A stretch of DNA of 47,178 bases from Collinsella aerofaciens (lineage in GTDB: Bacteria > Actinomycetota > Coriobacteriia > Coriobacteriales > Coriobacteriaceae), in assembly GCA_008671135.1 (NCBI GenBank), contig RQAP01000046.1:1-47178 (forward strand), given 5' to 3'. Of this stretch, positions 16,846-24,642 are shown piece after piece. Numbering within the stretch: the stretch's first letter is position 1; every line of letters begins with the position of its first letter. A program made the position numbers and the translations under genes. The notes under the pieces are model-generated. The model saw nothing but the letters and a program-made list of their open reading frames with translations. It was not told the origin of the DNA and did not search any database.

Positions 16846-17856
16846 CTAGATCGAGGTGGAGTCGAGCCAGTTGAGCTTGCACTCGAGAATGCGCTGCTCG
16901 CCGGGTTCGCTGCTTCCGTCAAGTAGGGCGAGCAGCATCTCGGCTGCTTCGCGACCTTCTTGGTCGACGGGCTCGATGATGGTGGAGACGGTCGGTGTGG
17001 TGAGATTAGTCCAGTCTTCGCAGTTGAGTCCCAAAAGGCCGATTTGCTGCGGAAGCAGATGGGCCATTGGCTGGAGGGCCTTGTAGACACGGGGAAGTGC
17101 CCACTGATTTTGCACGAAGATAAGGGTTCGCTTGGCGGGATTGAACTTGAATTTAAAGTATTCAGTGAGCTCGTTGATTGACGGCTTGTTGTGATCGATG
17201 GGAATCGCTTTGTAGAGCTGCCCGTTCGCTGCCAGCGCCTCGGCATACCCCTGAAAACGCTCCATGCGGGTGCGCATTTCGGTCATGTTGGCGGCAATGG
17301 AAAAGAAATCTTCGTAGCCGGCGTCGAGGAGTGCCTGTGTGGCGTTGTACACGCCGTCGTAAAGGTTGGTTTTGATCCAGCTGGTACCTGGGCTATAGAT
17401 GGCCGCATCGAAAAAGACGACCGGCTTGCCGGCGCGTCTAATGCGGTCATGCACGGCTTTGAAGTTTGCCGTGGGCTGGATGATAAAGCCATCGACGCCC
17501 AGCGAGAGCATCTTGTCGACGTACATGAGCTCGGTCTCGGGGTTAAAGTTGCTCGTGCAAACGACCGTCTGGTAGCCCGCGGGGAGCATGACCTGCTCCA
17601 TGCCATTGAGAACGAGCCCCGCCCATTTGTTGGTGTTATCCAAAATGATGATGGCAATGACGTGGGTTTGCTTGCCGGTGAGCGTCTGCGCTTGGGCGTT
17701 GGGAACGTATCCGAGTTCCTTAATGACGCGCGCGATTTTGTTCTGCGTCTTCTCGCTAAGCTTTTCTCGTTTGTCGTTGAGGTAATACGAGACGCTTGCC
17801 GTCGAGGTTCCCGCCTCTCGAGCGACGTCTGCGATCGTAACGCGCTGTTTTGCCAC
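16846..17856 (-). CDS. LacI-family transcriptional regulator of the PTS/transketolase operon
   Basis: A 336-aa repressor-type regulator: helix-turn-helix VTIADVAREAGTSTASVSYYL at the start (as two blocks), hinge NAQAQTLTGKQ, and a periplasmic-binding-like effector domain. A GTG start at 17856 is preferred because AAGGAG lies five bases before it and the protein then begins VAKQRVTI, the normal family start; the ATG 36 bases upstream has no ribosome site. It is transcribed away from the PTS operon across a 415-bp gap containing candidate operators, so it is the likely local regulator. The effector is unknown. Confidence 0.9.
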   Translation of the reverse strand: MAKQRVTIADVAREAGTSTASVSYYLNDKREKLSEKTQNKIARVIKELGYVPNAQAQTLTGKQTHVIAIIILDNTNKWAGLVLNGMEQVMLPAGYQTVVCTSNFNPETELMYVDKMLSLGVDGFIIQPTANFKAVHDRIRRAGKPVVFFDAAIYSPGTSWIKTNLYDGVYNATQALLDAGYEDFFSIAANMTEMRTRMERFQGYAEALAANGQLYKAIPIDHNKPSINELTEYFKFKFNPAKRTLIFVQNQWALPRVYKALQPMAHLLPQQIGLLGLNCEDWTNLTTPTVSTIIEPVDQEGREAAEMLLALLDGSSEPGEQRILECKLNWLDSTSI

Positions 17857-18078
17857 AGCGACTCCTTCCGACAGATGAGCATTTTCCAACATGATGACTT
17901 TGAGTCTTGGTGAAGGATACGCTTCGGTGAGCGGCTTTTTCCTTTCATATGAGTATGCAACAAATGCGGCATACGGGTGGGGTCGAAATTTGTGACCGGC
18001 ATGCGCATCTGCCGTCTACCGAGAAAATCAAATACTTCTTGACTTTTGAAATCGAGGGCAAAATCGCAGGATTCATTT

Positions 18079-18133
18079 TTGGTTAAACGCATAACTAAAT
18101 CGCATAACCAACGCTCTGACCTGCGCGTTTACC
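18079..18133. promoter_or_regulatory. Candidate operators between the LacI gene and the PTS operon
   Basis: TTGGTTA (18079-18085) and TAACCAA (18105-18111) form a perfect inverted repeat enclosing two tandem 13-bp units, TTAAACGCATAAC and TAAATCGCATAAC (11 of 13 identical). A further inverted copy, GCGTTTACC, lies at 18125-18133. A TTGACT hexamer at 18039-18044 may be a -35 box. The rest of the gap shows no gene. Confidence 0.5.
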
Positions 18134-18271
18134 GAAATAAGCTGGCATTAAGAAAAACGAGCACCTATATTGTTCTTGTCGAAAAGACAGCAAGTCCAAA
18201 CGGCAGGGGATGCTCCGGAGGCCTCCGCAAACGGTGTCTTGCGCACGCAACTCTATGAAAAGAGGGAAGCA

Positions 18272-19744
18272 ATGAAGATCGTAGGCGTTGCCGCCTGTAC
18301 TGTGGGTATCGCCCACACGTATATGGCCCAGAAGGCGATTCAGGATGAATGCGCCGCCCGTGGCATCGAGTGCAAGGTCGAGGCTCAGGGTGGCCTGGGT
18401 ATCGAGAATGAGCTCACGCAGGAAGACGTGGACTCCGCCGACCTGGTCCTGGAGTCCGTCGACGTGGGTGTCGAGAACGAGGACCGTTTTGAGCAGAAGA
18501 TGGCCGAGGGCAAGTTCCTGAAGGTCGGCACCTCTGATGTAATCGCCGATCCGGTAAAGATCATCGACCAGGCCATTGAGATCATCAAGGCGACGGGTGG
18601 CGCCGTTGACGCGCCCAAGGCCGAGGCCAAGGCAGAGAAGAAGGCCGTCTCCGCTGCCCCGCAGGCCCCGACACCGGCGTCCAAGCAGTCTATCTTTGCC
18701 GATCCTGGCAAGACGCTGCTCAATGCATTCAATACCGGCGTTTCCTATTTTATCCCCATCGTCGTTATCGGCGGCGTGTTTCTTGCCTTCTCGCTGGCAT
18801 CCGGTACCGCCGGCGCCAACGGCATGGAGGTTACGAACCCGCTGATGGTGAGCCTTAACACCATCGGCATGGCCGGCATCTCCATGATGATCCCGGTGCT
18901 TGCGGCATACATCTCCTACTCGATGGCCGGCAAGCCCGCGCTCGCCCCCGGTTTTGTCCTGGGCTACCTGGTCAATAACGCAGTCGTTACCCCTAACGGC
19001 AACAGCGTTTCGACCGGCTTCTTGGGCGCCATGATCATGGCGGTCATCTGCGGCTACTTTGTCCGCTGGATGAAGACCTGGAAGGTCAACAACACCATCC
19101 AGACCATCATGCCCATCCTGATCATCCCGATTCTGACCTCGCTTGTCCTGGGCATGGCCTATATCTACATCCTGGCCACGCCGCTTGGCTTTGTGATGGA
19201 CTGGCTCACCGGCGTGCTCGGCAGCCTGCAGGGCGGTTCCGCAGTTGTCCTGGGTCTGGTCATTGGCGTTATGACCGCCTTCGATATGGGTGGCCCCATC
19301 AACAAGACCGCCTCGACCTTCACCATGGCCATCATGGCCTCCGGTATCTACGGTCCTAACGGTATGTTCCGCGTCGCCGTCGCCGTTCCCCCGATCGCCT
19401 GTGGCCTCGCTGCGCTCATCGCCAAGAACAAGTTCGATGACGCTGACCGCCAGATGGGCATCTCCGCGCTGTTCATGGGCTGCATCGGTATTACCGAGGG
19501 CGCTATCCCCTTCGCGGTCAAGGACCTCGGTCACACCCTGCCCGGCATTTGCATCGGCTCTGCCGTGGGTGCGGCACTTGCCGCCTTCCAGGGCATCGAC
19601 TGCTACGTCCCGCACGGTGGCTTTATCGTCGCCCTTGCCACCAACAACGTCGCGCTGTTCTGCCTGGACATCGTGATTGGCGCCGTGGTCGCCGCTGCAA
19701 TCCTGATTGCCATGAAGCCCACGCTCGATAAGCAGGCCAAGTAA
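18272..19744 (+). CDS. PTS system, fructose-family IIBC component
   Basis: Membrane permease and phosphotransfer domain (490 aa) that imports and phosphorylates a sugar. The IIB domain starts at once with VAACTVGIAHTYMA, where Cys9 is the phosphorylation site, and ends near residue 105. A linker of Ala, Lys and Glu (about 108-140) leads to a fructose-type IIC domain of about ten helices (GGVFLAFSLASG, AFDMGGPINKTAS, GITEGAIPFAVKD). IIA is a separate gene at the operon's end. AAGAGGGAAG precedes the ATG at 18272; the open frame back to 18170 lacks a ribosome site. The substrate is not readable; ketoses and mannose-type sugars are family options. Confidence 0.93.
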   Translation: MKIVGVAACTVGIAHTYMAQKAIQDECAARGIECKVEAQGGLGIENELTQEDVDSADLVLESVDVGVENEDRFEQKMAEGKFLKVGTSDVIADPVKIIDQAIEIIKATGGAVDAPKAEAKAEKKAVSAAPQAPTPASKQSIFADPGKTLLNAFNTGVSYFIPIVVIGGVFLAFSLASGTAGANGMEVTNPLMVSLNTIGMAGISMMIPVLAAYISYSMAGKPALAPGFVLGYLVNNAVVTPNGNSVSTGFLGAMIMAVICGYFVRWMKTWKVNNTIQTIMPILIIPILTSLVLGMAYIYILATPLGFVMDWLTGVLGSLQGGSAVVLGLVIGVMTAFDMGGPINKTASTFTMAIMASGIYGPNGMFRVAVAVPPIACGLAALIAKNKFDDADRQMGISALFMGCIGITEGAIPFAVKDLGHTLPGICIGSAVGAALAAFQGIDCYVPHGGFIVALATNNVALFCLDIVIGAVVAAAILIAMKPTLDKQAK

Positions 19745-19758
19745 ACCTTTAAGGACTC

Positions 19759-19819
19759 CGGTTGTGCGGAGGGATGGATTTGACTCCGCACAACCGCCCC
19801 TACACAACAAAATCCATCC
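19759..19819 (+). other. Pseudoknot-forming element inside the PTS operon
   Basis: In the 144-bp gap between IIBC and the GatZ-like gene, CGGTTGTGCGGAG (19759-19771) pairs perfectly with 19784-19796. The 12-base loop then contains GGATGGATTT (19772-19781), the exact complement of AAATCCATCC at 19810-19819. That is H-type pseudoknot geometry with 13- and 10-bp stems. No U-run follows, so it is not a simple terminator. A further small hairpin, GGGCCCA / TGGGTCCC, sits near 19829-19847, ahead of the ribosome site. Confidence 0.6.
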
Positions 19820-19888
19820 GTACTGATAGGGCCCACATCTGGGTCCCAGGGAACTTTTGTCAAAAATCCTCTGGAGAAGGAGAACAAA

Positions 19889-21163
19889 ATGTCCAACCTC
19901 ACCATCCGTCAGGCCGTTCAGGGCATGCTCAAGCTGCAGGATAGCGGCGATCACGCAACCATGGTCGGCATTGGCCCCATGAGCCCCAACCTGATTCAGG
20001 CCGTGTTCGAGCTTGCCAAGGACGAGGATTTCCCGCCCATGTTTATCGCCAGCCGCAACCAGGTCGATATGGACGAGATGGGCGCCGGCTACGTCAACGG
20101 TTGGGACCAGACGCGCTTTGCCGCCGACATCAAGAAGGTTGCCGACGAGGTGGGTTACACCGGTCCGTACTACCTGTGCCGCGATCACGGCGGTCCGTGG
20201 CAGCGCGACGAGGAGCGTAACGCCCACCTGCCCGAGGACGAGGCCATGGAGCTCGCCCGCAAGTCCTTCGTCGCCGACATGGAGGCGGGCTTTGACCTGC
20301 TGATGGTCGACCCCACCAAGGACCCCTATCAGATCGGCAAGGTTATTCCGCTCGACGTGGTGCTTCGCCGCACGATCGATCTTATCGACTACCTTGAGCA
20401 GTACCGTCGCGAGCATAACCTGCCCGAGGTCGCCTATGAGGTCGGTACCGAGGAGACCAATGGCGGCTTGACCTCTACCGATAAGTACGAGGAGTTCATT
20501 TCTCAGCTGCAGCCCGAGCTCGAGAAGCGCGGCTGCCCCATGCCCACCTTTATCGTCGGCCAGACCGGCACCCTTACCCGCTGGACGGAGCAGGTCGGTC
20601 ACTACAACTTCAAGAACGCCCGCGAGCTTGCCGATATGGCCAAGCGCTATGGCGTGGGCCTGAAGGAGCACAACGCCGACTATCTGGACGACGCGACGCT
20701 GCTCGAGCACATCCCGGCACACGTGACCGCCTCCAACGTCGCTCCGCAGTATGGCACCGAGGAGACCCGCGCCTACCTCAAGCTCTGCGCCACCGAGCAG
20801 ATCCTGGTCGACAACGGTCTGTGCGATGACCCCTCCGACCTGTATCACACGCTGCTGGTCAAGGCTATCAAGACCGAGCGCTGGCGCAAGTGGATGACTG
20901 GCGACGACGTCAACCTGCAGGTCGATGACATCCTTGCCGACGATGAGCTCAGCCTGAAGATCCTGGATGTCTCCGGCCACTATGCGTTCAACGATCCCGA
21001 GGTCAAGGAGCAGGTCGAGAAGCTCTATCGCAACCTCGCTGCCCAGGACATCGACGGCAAGCGCTTTGTGATCGAGCACATCAAGCGCCCGATCAAGCAG
21101 TACGTCGTCGGTCTTAACCTCAAGGGCGTCACGAGCCGCATCGAGAAGGCTCTCGAGGACTAA
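19889..21163 (+). CDS. GatZ/KbaZ-like protein (tagatose-6-phosphate kinase family, PF08013-type)
   Basis: A 424-aa TIM-barrel protein of the family named for GatZ/KbaZ, the non-catalytic subunit of class II tagatose-1,6-bisphosphate aldolase. Matching blocks include MVGIGPMSPNLIQAVFELA, SRNQVDMDEMGAGYVNGW, CRDHGGPWQRDEE, and the C-terminal ILDVSGHYAFNDPEV. No GatY/KbaY catalytic partner is encoded here. Some stand-alone family members are ketohexose-6-phosphate 4-epimerases (established for the Agrobacterium tagatose-6-phosphate enzyme), so epimerase activity is a reasonable inference. GGAGAAGGAG precedes the ATG. Confidence 0.85.
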   Translation: MSNLTIRQAVQGMLKLQDSGDHATMVGIGPMSPNLIQAVFELAKDEDFPPMFIASRNQVDMDEMGAGYVNGWDQTRFAADIKKVADEVGYTGPYYLCRDHGGPWQRDEERNAHLPEDEAMELARKSFVADMEAGFDLLMVDPTKDPYQIGKVIPLDVVLRRTIDLIDYLEQYRREHNLPEVAYEVGTEETNGGLTSTDKYEEFISQLQPELEKRGCPMPTFIVGQTGTLTRWTEQVGHYNFKNARELADMAKRYGVGLKEHNADYLDDATLLEHIPAHVTASNVAPQYGTEETRAYLKLCATEQILVDNGLCDDPSDLYHTLLVKAIKTERWRKWMTGDDVNLQVDDILADDELSLKILDVSGHYAFNDPEVKEQVEKLYRNLAAQDIDGKRFVIEHIKRPIKQYVVGLNLKGVTSRIEKALED

Positions 21164-21182
21164 GTAGCTTTTCCTACACGAC

Positions 21183-21257
21183 GCCGGGCCTGGGGCATGT
21201 CCCAGCCGCAGGCCCGGCACATAGGACAAAGGGACATCCCCTTTGTCCTATTTTTTG
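21183..21257 (+). terminator. Double hairpin with terminator-like end; second hairpin is a REP-like palindrome
   Basis: First hairpin: GCCGGGCCTG (21183-21192) with CAGGCCCGGC (21209-21218). Second: ATAGGACAAAGGG (21221-21233) with CCCTTTGTCCTAT (21239-21251) around ACATC, followed by TTTTTT. The second copy type recurs at 39975-40005. Here it would work as a partial terminator inside the operon. Confidence 0.75.
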
Positions 21258-21288
21258 AGTTTTGGATTCCTTCGAAGGAGTTTGCACC

Positions 21289-21972
21289 ATGAAGTTCTTT
21301 ATCGATACTGCCAATCTGGACGAGATCGCCGAGGCCAAGAGCTGGGGCTGCCTGGCCGGTGTTACCACCAACCCGTCCCTGTACGCCAAGACCGGCGGCA
21401 AGCTTGCCGACTTTGAGCCGCATATGCTCAAGATTGCCGAGCTCTGCGAGGGCCTGCCCGTTTCCGCCGAGTCTACCGCTACCACTGCCGAGGGTATGAT
21501 CGAGGAGGGCAAGCGCCTTGCCGCCCTCGCCCCCAACATCGTGGTCAAGCTTCCCGTGTGCGAGGCCGGCCTTGCCGCCTGCCGTGCACTGGCCGATGCT
21601 GGCGTGCGCGTCAACATGACGCTCGTCTTCTCGCCGACGCAGGCCCTTATGGCCGCCAATGCCGGTGCTCGCTACATCAGCCCGTTTGTCGGTCGTTTCG
21701 ATGACATCGCCGAGGACGGTATCTCGCAGCTCGACAACGTCGTGACCTGCATTAAGAACTACGACTGGACGGGCAAGAACGTCGACGACACCGTCGAGAT
21801 CATCACCGCCTCGGTTCGTACGCCCAACCACGTGACCCAGGCCGCGCTACTCGGTGCCGATATTGCGACCGTGCCCATGGCCGCTCTCAAGAAGTGCCTG
21901 CATCATCCGCTGACCGACCAGGGCCTCGCCTCTTTTGAGGCTGACTGGCAGAAGGTCGTCGCTCAGGCTTAA
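21289..21972 (+). CDS. tal: Transaldolase, TalC/MipB-type
   Basis: Moves a dihydroxyacetone unit between sugar phosphates in the non-oxidative pentose-phosphate pathway. The short 227-aa form contains GVTTNPSL, the Schiff-base lysine in IVVKLPV (Lys87), and SPFVGRFDD. The residues aligned with E. coli fructose-6-phosphate aldolase Gln59 and Tyr131 are Glu61 and Phe133, the transaldolase pattern rather than the aldolase one. GAAGGAG precedes the ATG. It is followed at 63 bp by split transketolase, which supports a joint carbon-rearrangement role. Confidence 0.93.
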   Translation: MKFFIDTANLDEIAEAKSWGCLAGVTTNPSLYAKTGGKLADFEPHMLKIAELCEGLPVSAESTATTAEGMIEEGKRLAALAPNIVVKLPVCEAGLAACRALADAGVRVNMTLVFSPTQALMAANAGARYISPFVGRFDDIAEDGISQLDNVVTCIKNYDWTGKNVDDTVEIITASVRTPNHVTQAALLGADIATVPMAALKKCLHHPLTDQGLASFEADWQKVVAQA

Positions 21973-22035
21973 CGAGTGGATTGCCCCGGCATCGCGTCAT
22001 CCGGTGCCGGGGTTGTTCTCAAGAGAGGAATTCGT

Positions 22036-22866
22036 ATGACCAACCAGGAGCTGGCGAAGGTCGCCAATGAGGTCAGGAAGGGTGTCGTGACTGCGGTTCA
22101 CGCGGCCAAGTCGGGACACCCGGGTGGATCGCTCGGTGCTGCCGACATCATGACGTATCTGTACTTTGAGGAAATGAATATCGATCCTGCCGACCCTCAC
22201 AAGGCCGATCGCGATCGCTTTGTGCTCTCCAAGGGTCACGCGGCGCCGGGCCTGTATTCGGTGTTGGCAAATCGCGGCTATTTTCCCGTCGAAGAGCTCG
22301 AGACGCTCCGTCATATTGGCAGCCGACTGCAGGGCCATCCCAACATGAACGACGCCCCTGGCATCGATATGTCCACCGGATCGCTCGGTCAGGGCATCTC
22401 TGCTGCAGTTGGAATGGCGCTTGCCGCTAAGCACTGGGGCGACGGCTACCGTGTCTACACGTTGCTGGGCGACGGTGAGTGCGAGGAAGGCCAGGTGTGG
22501 GAGGCGGCCATGTTCGCCGGCAACCATGCGCTCGACAATCTTGTTGCCGTTGTCGACCACAACGGCTTGCAGATTGACGGCACGATCGATGAAGTCAACT
22601 CGGCCACGCCGCTCGCTGACAAGTTCCGCGCCTTTAAGTGGCATGTGATCGAGCTCGCCGACGGTAACGACATGGCGCAGATTGCCGCCGCCTTTGCCGA
22701 GGCCCGCAAAGTGAGCGACTCGCCCGTGGCCATTATCGCCGAGACGGTGAAGGGCAAGGGCGTCTCCTTTATGGAAAACCAGGTGGGCTGGCACGGCAAG
22801 GCACCCAACGATGAACAGTTTGAGCAGGCCATGGCCGAGCTCGCAGCAGCAGGGGAGGAGCTCTAA
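22036..22866 (+). CDS. Transketolase, N-terminal (thiamine-diphosphate-binding) subunit
   Basis: This 276-aa half of a split transketolase binds the diphosphate of thiamine through GDGECEEGQVWEA and the later VDHNGLQIDG. Other family landmarks are SGHPGGSLG, LSKGHAAPGLYS and GSLGQGISAAVGMA, with His residues for substrate. AGAGAGGAATTCGT precedes the ATG. Its stop codon overlaps the start of the partner gene (TAATG), implying equimolar synthesis. Together the two polypeptides correspond to one full-length transketolase. Confidence 0.94.
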   Translation: MTNQELAKVANEVRKGVVTAVHAAKSGHPGGSLGAADIMTYLYFEEMNIDPADPHKADRDRFVLSKGHAAPGLYSVLANRGYFPVEELETLRHIGSRLQGHPNMNDAPGIDMSTGSLGQGISAAVGMALAAKHWGDGYRVYTLLGDGECEEGQVWEAAMFAGNHALDNLVAVVDHNGLQIDGTIDEVNSATPLADKFRAFKWHVIELADGNDMAQIAAAFAEARKVSDSPVAIIAETVKGKGVSFMENQVGWHGKAPNDEQFEQAMAELAAAGEEL

Positions 22867-23804
22867 TGGCAGACGTCAAGAAAGTCGCCACGCGCGTTAG
22901 CTATGGCGAGGCACTTGTCGAGCTGGGCAATGAGCGCGATGACTTTGTGGTTCTCGATGCCGACCTGGCCGCCGCCACGCAGACCGGTAAGTTTAAGGCT
23001 GCGCACCCTGAGCGCTTCTACGACGCCGGCATTGCCGAGAGCAACCTGATGGGTCTTGCCGCCGGCATCGCGACCACGGGCCGCGTTGCTTTTGCGAGCA
23101 CCTTTGCGATGTTTGCCGCCGGTCGCGCCTACGAGCAGGTCCGCAATTCCATCGGCTACCCGCACCTCAACGTCAAGATTGGCGCTACTCATGCCGGCAT
23201 TTCGGTGGGCGAGGACGGCGCCACGCACCAGTGCTGCGAGGATATCGCACTCATGCGCACGATTCCGGGTATGACGGTGGTCGTTCCCGCCGACGACGTC
23301 GAGGCTCGTGCCTGTGTGCGCGCCGCCTATGAGTTTGAGGGCCCGGTTTACATGCGCTTCGGCCGCCTGGCAACACCGGTCATCAACGACTGCGAGGACT
23401 ATGAGTTCAAGATTGGTCGCGGCGTGGTCGTGCGCGAGGGGTCCGATGTGACCATCATCGCTTGTGGCCTTATGGTCGCCGAGGCGCTTGAGGCTGCCGA
23501 GGCGCTCGCTGCCGATGGCATCGATGCCGAGGTCATCAACATGCATACGATCAAGCCGCTCGACGAACGCCTGGTTGTAGCCAGCGCCAAGAAGACCGGT
23601 CGCGTGGTCACTGCCGAGGAGCATTCGATTATCGGCGGTCTTGGCGAGGCCGTTGCCTCGGTGCTAGCGGAGCAGTATCCGGTGCCGATGCGTCGCGTCG
23701 GCGTGCGCGATGTGTATGGCGAGTCCGGCCCTGCGGTCGATTTGCTGCACAAGTACGGTTTGGACGCCGACGGCATCGAAGCTGCGGTCAGGTCTGTGTT
23801 GTAA
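22866..23804 (+). CDS. Transketolase, C-terminal (pyrimidine-binding and regulatory) subunit
   Basis: The 312-aa second half. It has the pyrimidine-domain segments RFYDAGIAESNLMGLAAGIA (catalytic Glu in AES) and FAMFAAGRAYEQVRNS, and the C-terminal domain with GRVVTAEEHSIIGGLGEAVA. The ATG overlaps the stop of the N-terminal subunit by one base. It lies 11 bp before the IIA gene, continuing the same operon. No unusual residue was noticed. Confidence 0.94.
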   Translation: MADVKKVATRVSYGEALVELGNERDDFVVLDADLAAATQTGKFKAAHPERFYDAGIAESNLMGLAAGIATTGRVAFASTFAMFAAGRAYEQVRNSIGYPHLNVKIGATHAGISVGEDGATHQCCEDIALMRTIPGMTVVVPADDVEARACVRAAYEFEGPVYMRFGRLATPVINDCEDYEFKIGRGVVVREGSDVTIIACGLMVAEALEAAEALAADGIDAEVINMHTIKPLDERLVVASAKKTGRVVTAEEHSIIGGLGEAVASVLAEQYPVPMRRVGVRDVYGESGPAVDLLHKYGLDADGIEAAVRSVL

Positions 23805-23815
23805 GGAAGGTTTCC

Positions 23816-24268
23816 ATGGGATTTGTATCTGCCAACCAAGTGACGATAGGGTATACCGCCGCCTCGCGCGAGGATGCCCTGCATTATTTGTCCGATCAGG
23901 CCGTCGAGCTCGGCTTTGCTGACGACGCATCTGCCGTAGAGACTGCCTTCATGGCTCGCGAGAACGAGGCCGAGACTGGCCTTGTCGCCGGTTTTGCCGT
24001 TCCACATGCCAAAAGCGATGCTATCCACACGCCGGGCGTTGCCGTGCTTAAGCTGGTCGAGCCCGTTGAATGGCCGAGCTTCGATGGTGTGCCCGTCGAT
24101 GTTGCGCTCGCGCTGTACGTGCCTGCCGGCGAGGCAGGAACCACGCACCTGCGCTTGCTCTCCAAGGCTGCCGTGATGCTGATGGACGCCGGCTTCCGTG
24201 ACAAGGTGCGCGCGAGCACCGATCCCGTTGAGATTGCGGAGCTCATCAATAGCGGACTCGAAGACTAG
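23816..24268 (+). CDS. PTS system, fructose/mannitol-type IIA component
   Basis: A 150-aa cytoplasmic phosphocarrier that accepts phosphate from HPr on His64 in GFAVPHAKSDAI and passes it to Cys9 of the IIB domain encoded 5.5 kb upstream. The MARENEAETGLVAG and VALALYVPAGEAGTTHLRLL segments are standard for PTS_EIIA type 2 domains. AAGGAAGG precedes the ATG. As the last gene it ties the sugar-metabolic genes between IIBC and IIA into one functional unit, and a terminator follows. Confidence 0.93.
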   Translation: MGFVSANQVTIGYTAASREDALHYLSDQAVELGFADDASAVETAFMARENEAETGLVAGFAVPHAKSDAIHTPGVAVLKLVEPVEWPSFDGVPVDVALALYVPAGEAGTTHLRLLSKAAVMLMDAGFRDKVRASTDPVEIAELINSGLED

Positions 24269-24307
24269 AACGGTCATCCCGTTCAATCAATTGATCCTTC
24301 TCCAAGG

Positions 24308-24347
24308 AAAAGGGCCGCGACGCCGTATGGGTGTCACGGCCCTATTT
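24308..24347 (+). terminator. Terminator of the PTS/transketolase operon
   Basis: AGGGCCGCGAC pairs with GTCACGGCCCT (one internal mismatch) around GCCGTATGGGT, with AAAA before and ATTT after. Confidence 0.82.
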
Positions 24348-24354
24348 GCGTTTC

Positions 24355-24401
24355 CCCAGATAAAACCTGCCAAAATAAACCTGTCCCTTTTTGGCAGGTT
24401 A
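24355..24401 (+). repeat. 47-bp REP-like element, copy A1
   Basis: CCCAGATAAAACCTGCCAAA followed by a TAAACCTGTCCC loop and TTTTTGGCAGGTTA. The stem AACCTGCCAAAA / TTTTTGGCAGGTT encloses TGTCCC. Three other near-identical copies are in the window. It sits just behind the PTS operon terminator. Confidence 0.93.
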
Positions 24402-24471
24402 ATCGGGGACTATTTCACCGCAACTTAGGGCACGGTTAGGAAGTGTGCACCTTAAAGAGTGGAGCCCATGA

Positions 24472-24642
24472 TTAGAGAGGTCGCGCTCATCTCGCTAAAT
24501 GTCTCTCTAAAGAGAAGGTTGGTTAGAGAGATAGCATTAGGCAATCTAGCAGCGAATTCGATACATCTCTCTTAATGTCTCTCTAAAACAAGGCGCTCAT
24601 CTCTCTAAAGTTAGAGAGATGAGCGCCTTGTTTTAGAGAGAC
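24472..24642. repeat. Cluster of TCTCTCTAA motifs ending in a 66-bp palindrome
   Basis: TCTCTCTAA or its complement TTAGAGAGA occurs at 24472 (8 of 9 bases), 24502, 24523, 24566 (variant), 24578, 24600, 24611 and 24633. The last four lie in a palindrome: bases 24577-24608 are the exact reverse complement of 24611-24642, with only AG between. The surrounding 782-bp interval (24269-25050) has no intact gene. Confidence 0.9.

Noticed and set aside
18095..21229. A 1044-codon minus-strand frame across the PTS IIBC and GatZ genes
   Set aside because: It is antisense to two well-supported genes, has low-complexity His/Gly/Asp/Val composition caused by GC-rich third positions, and has no family motif.
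18272..24268. Sulfoquinovose transaldolase (sulfo-sugar) pathway
   Set aside because: No sulfoquinovosidase, SQ isomerase or sulfonate exporter is in the operon, and a PTS is not the expected importer for an already anionic sugar.
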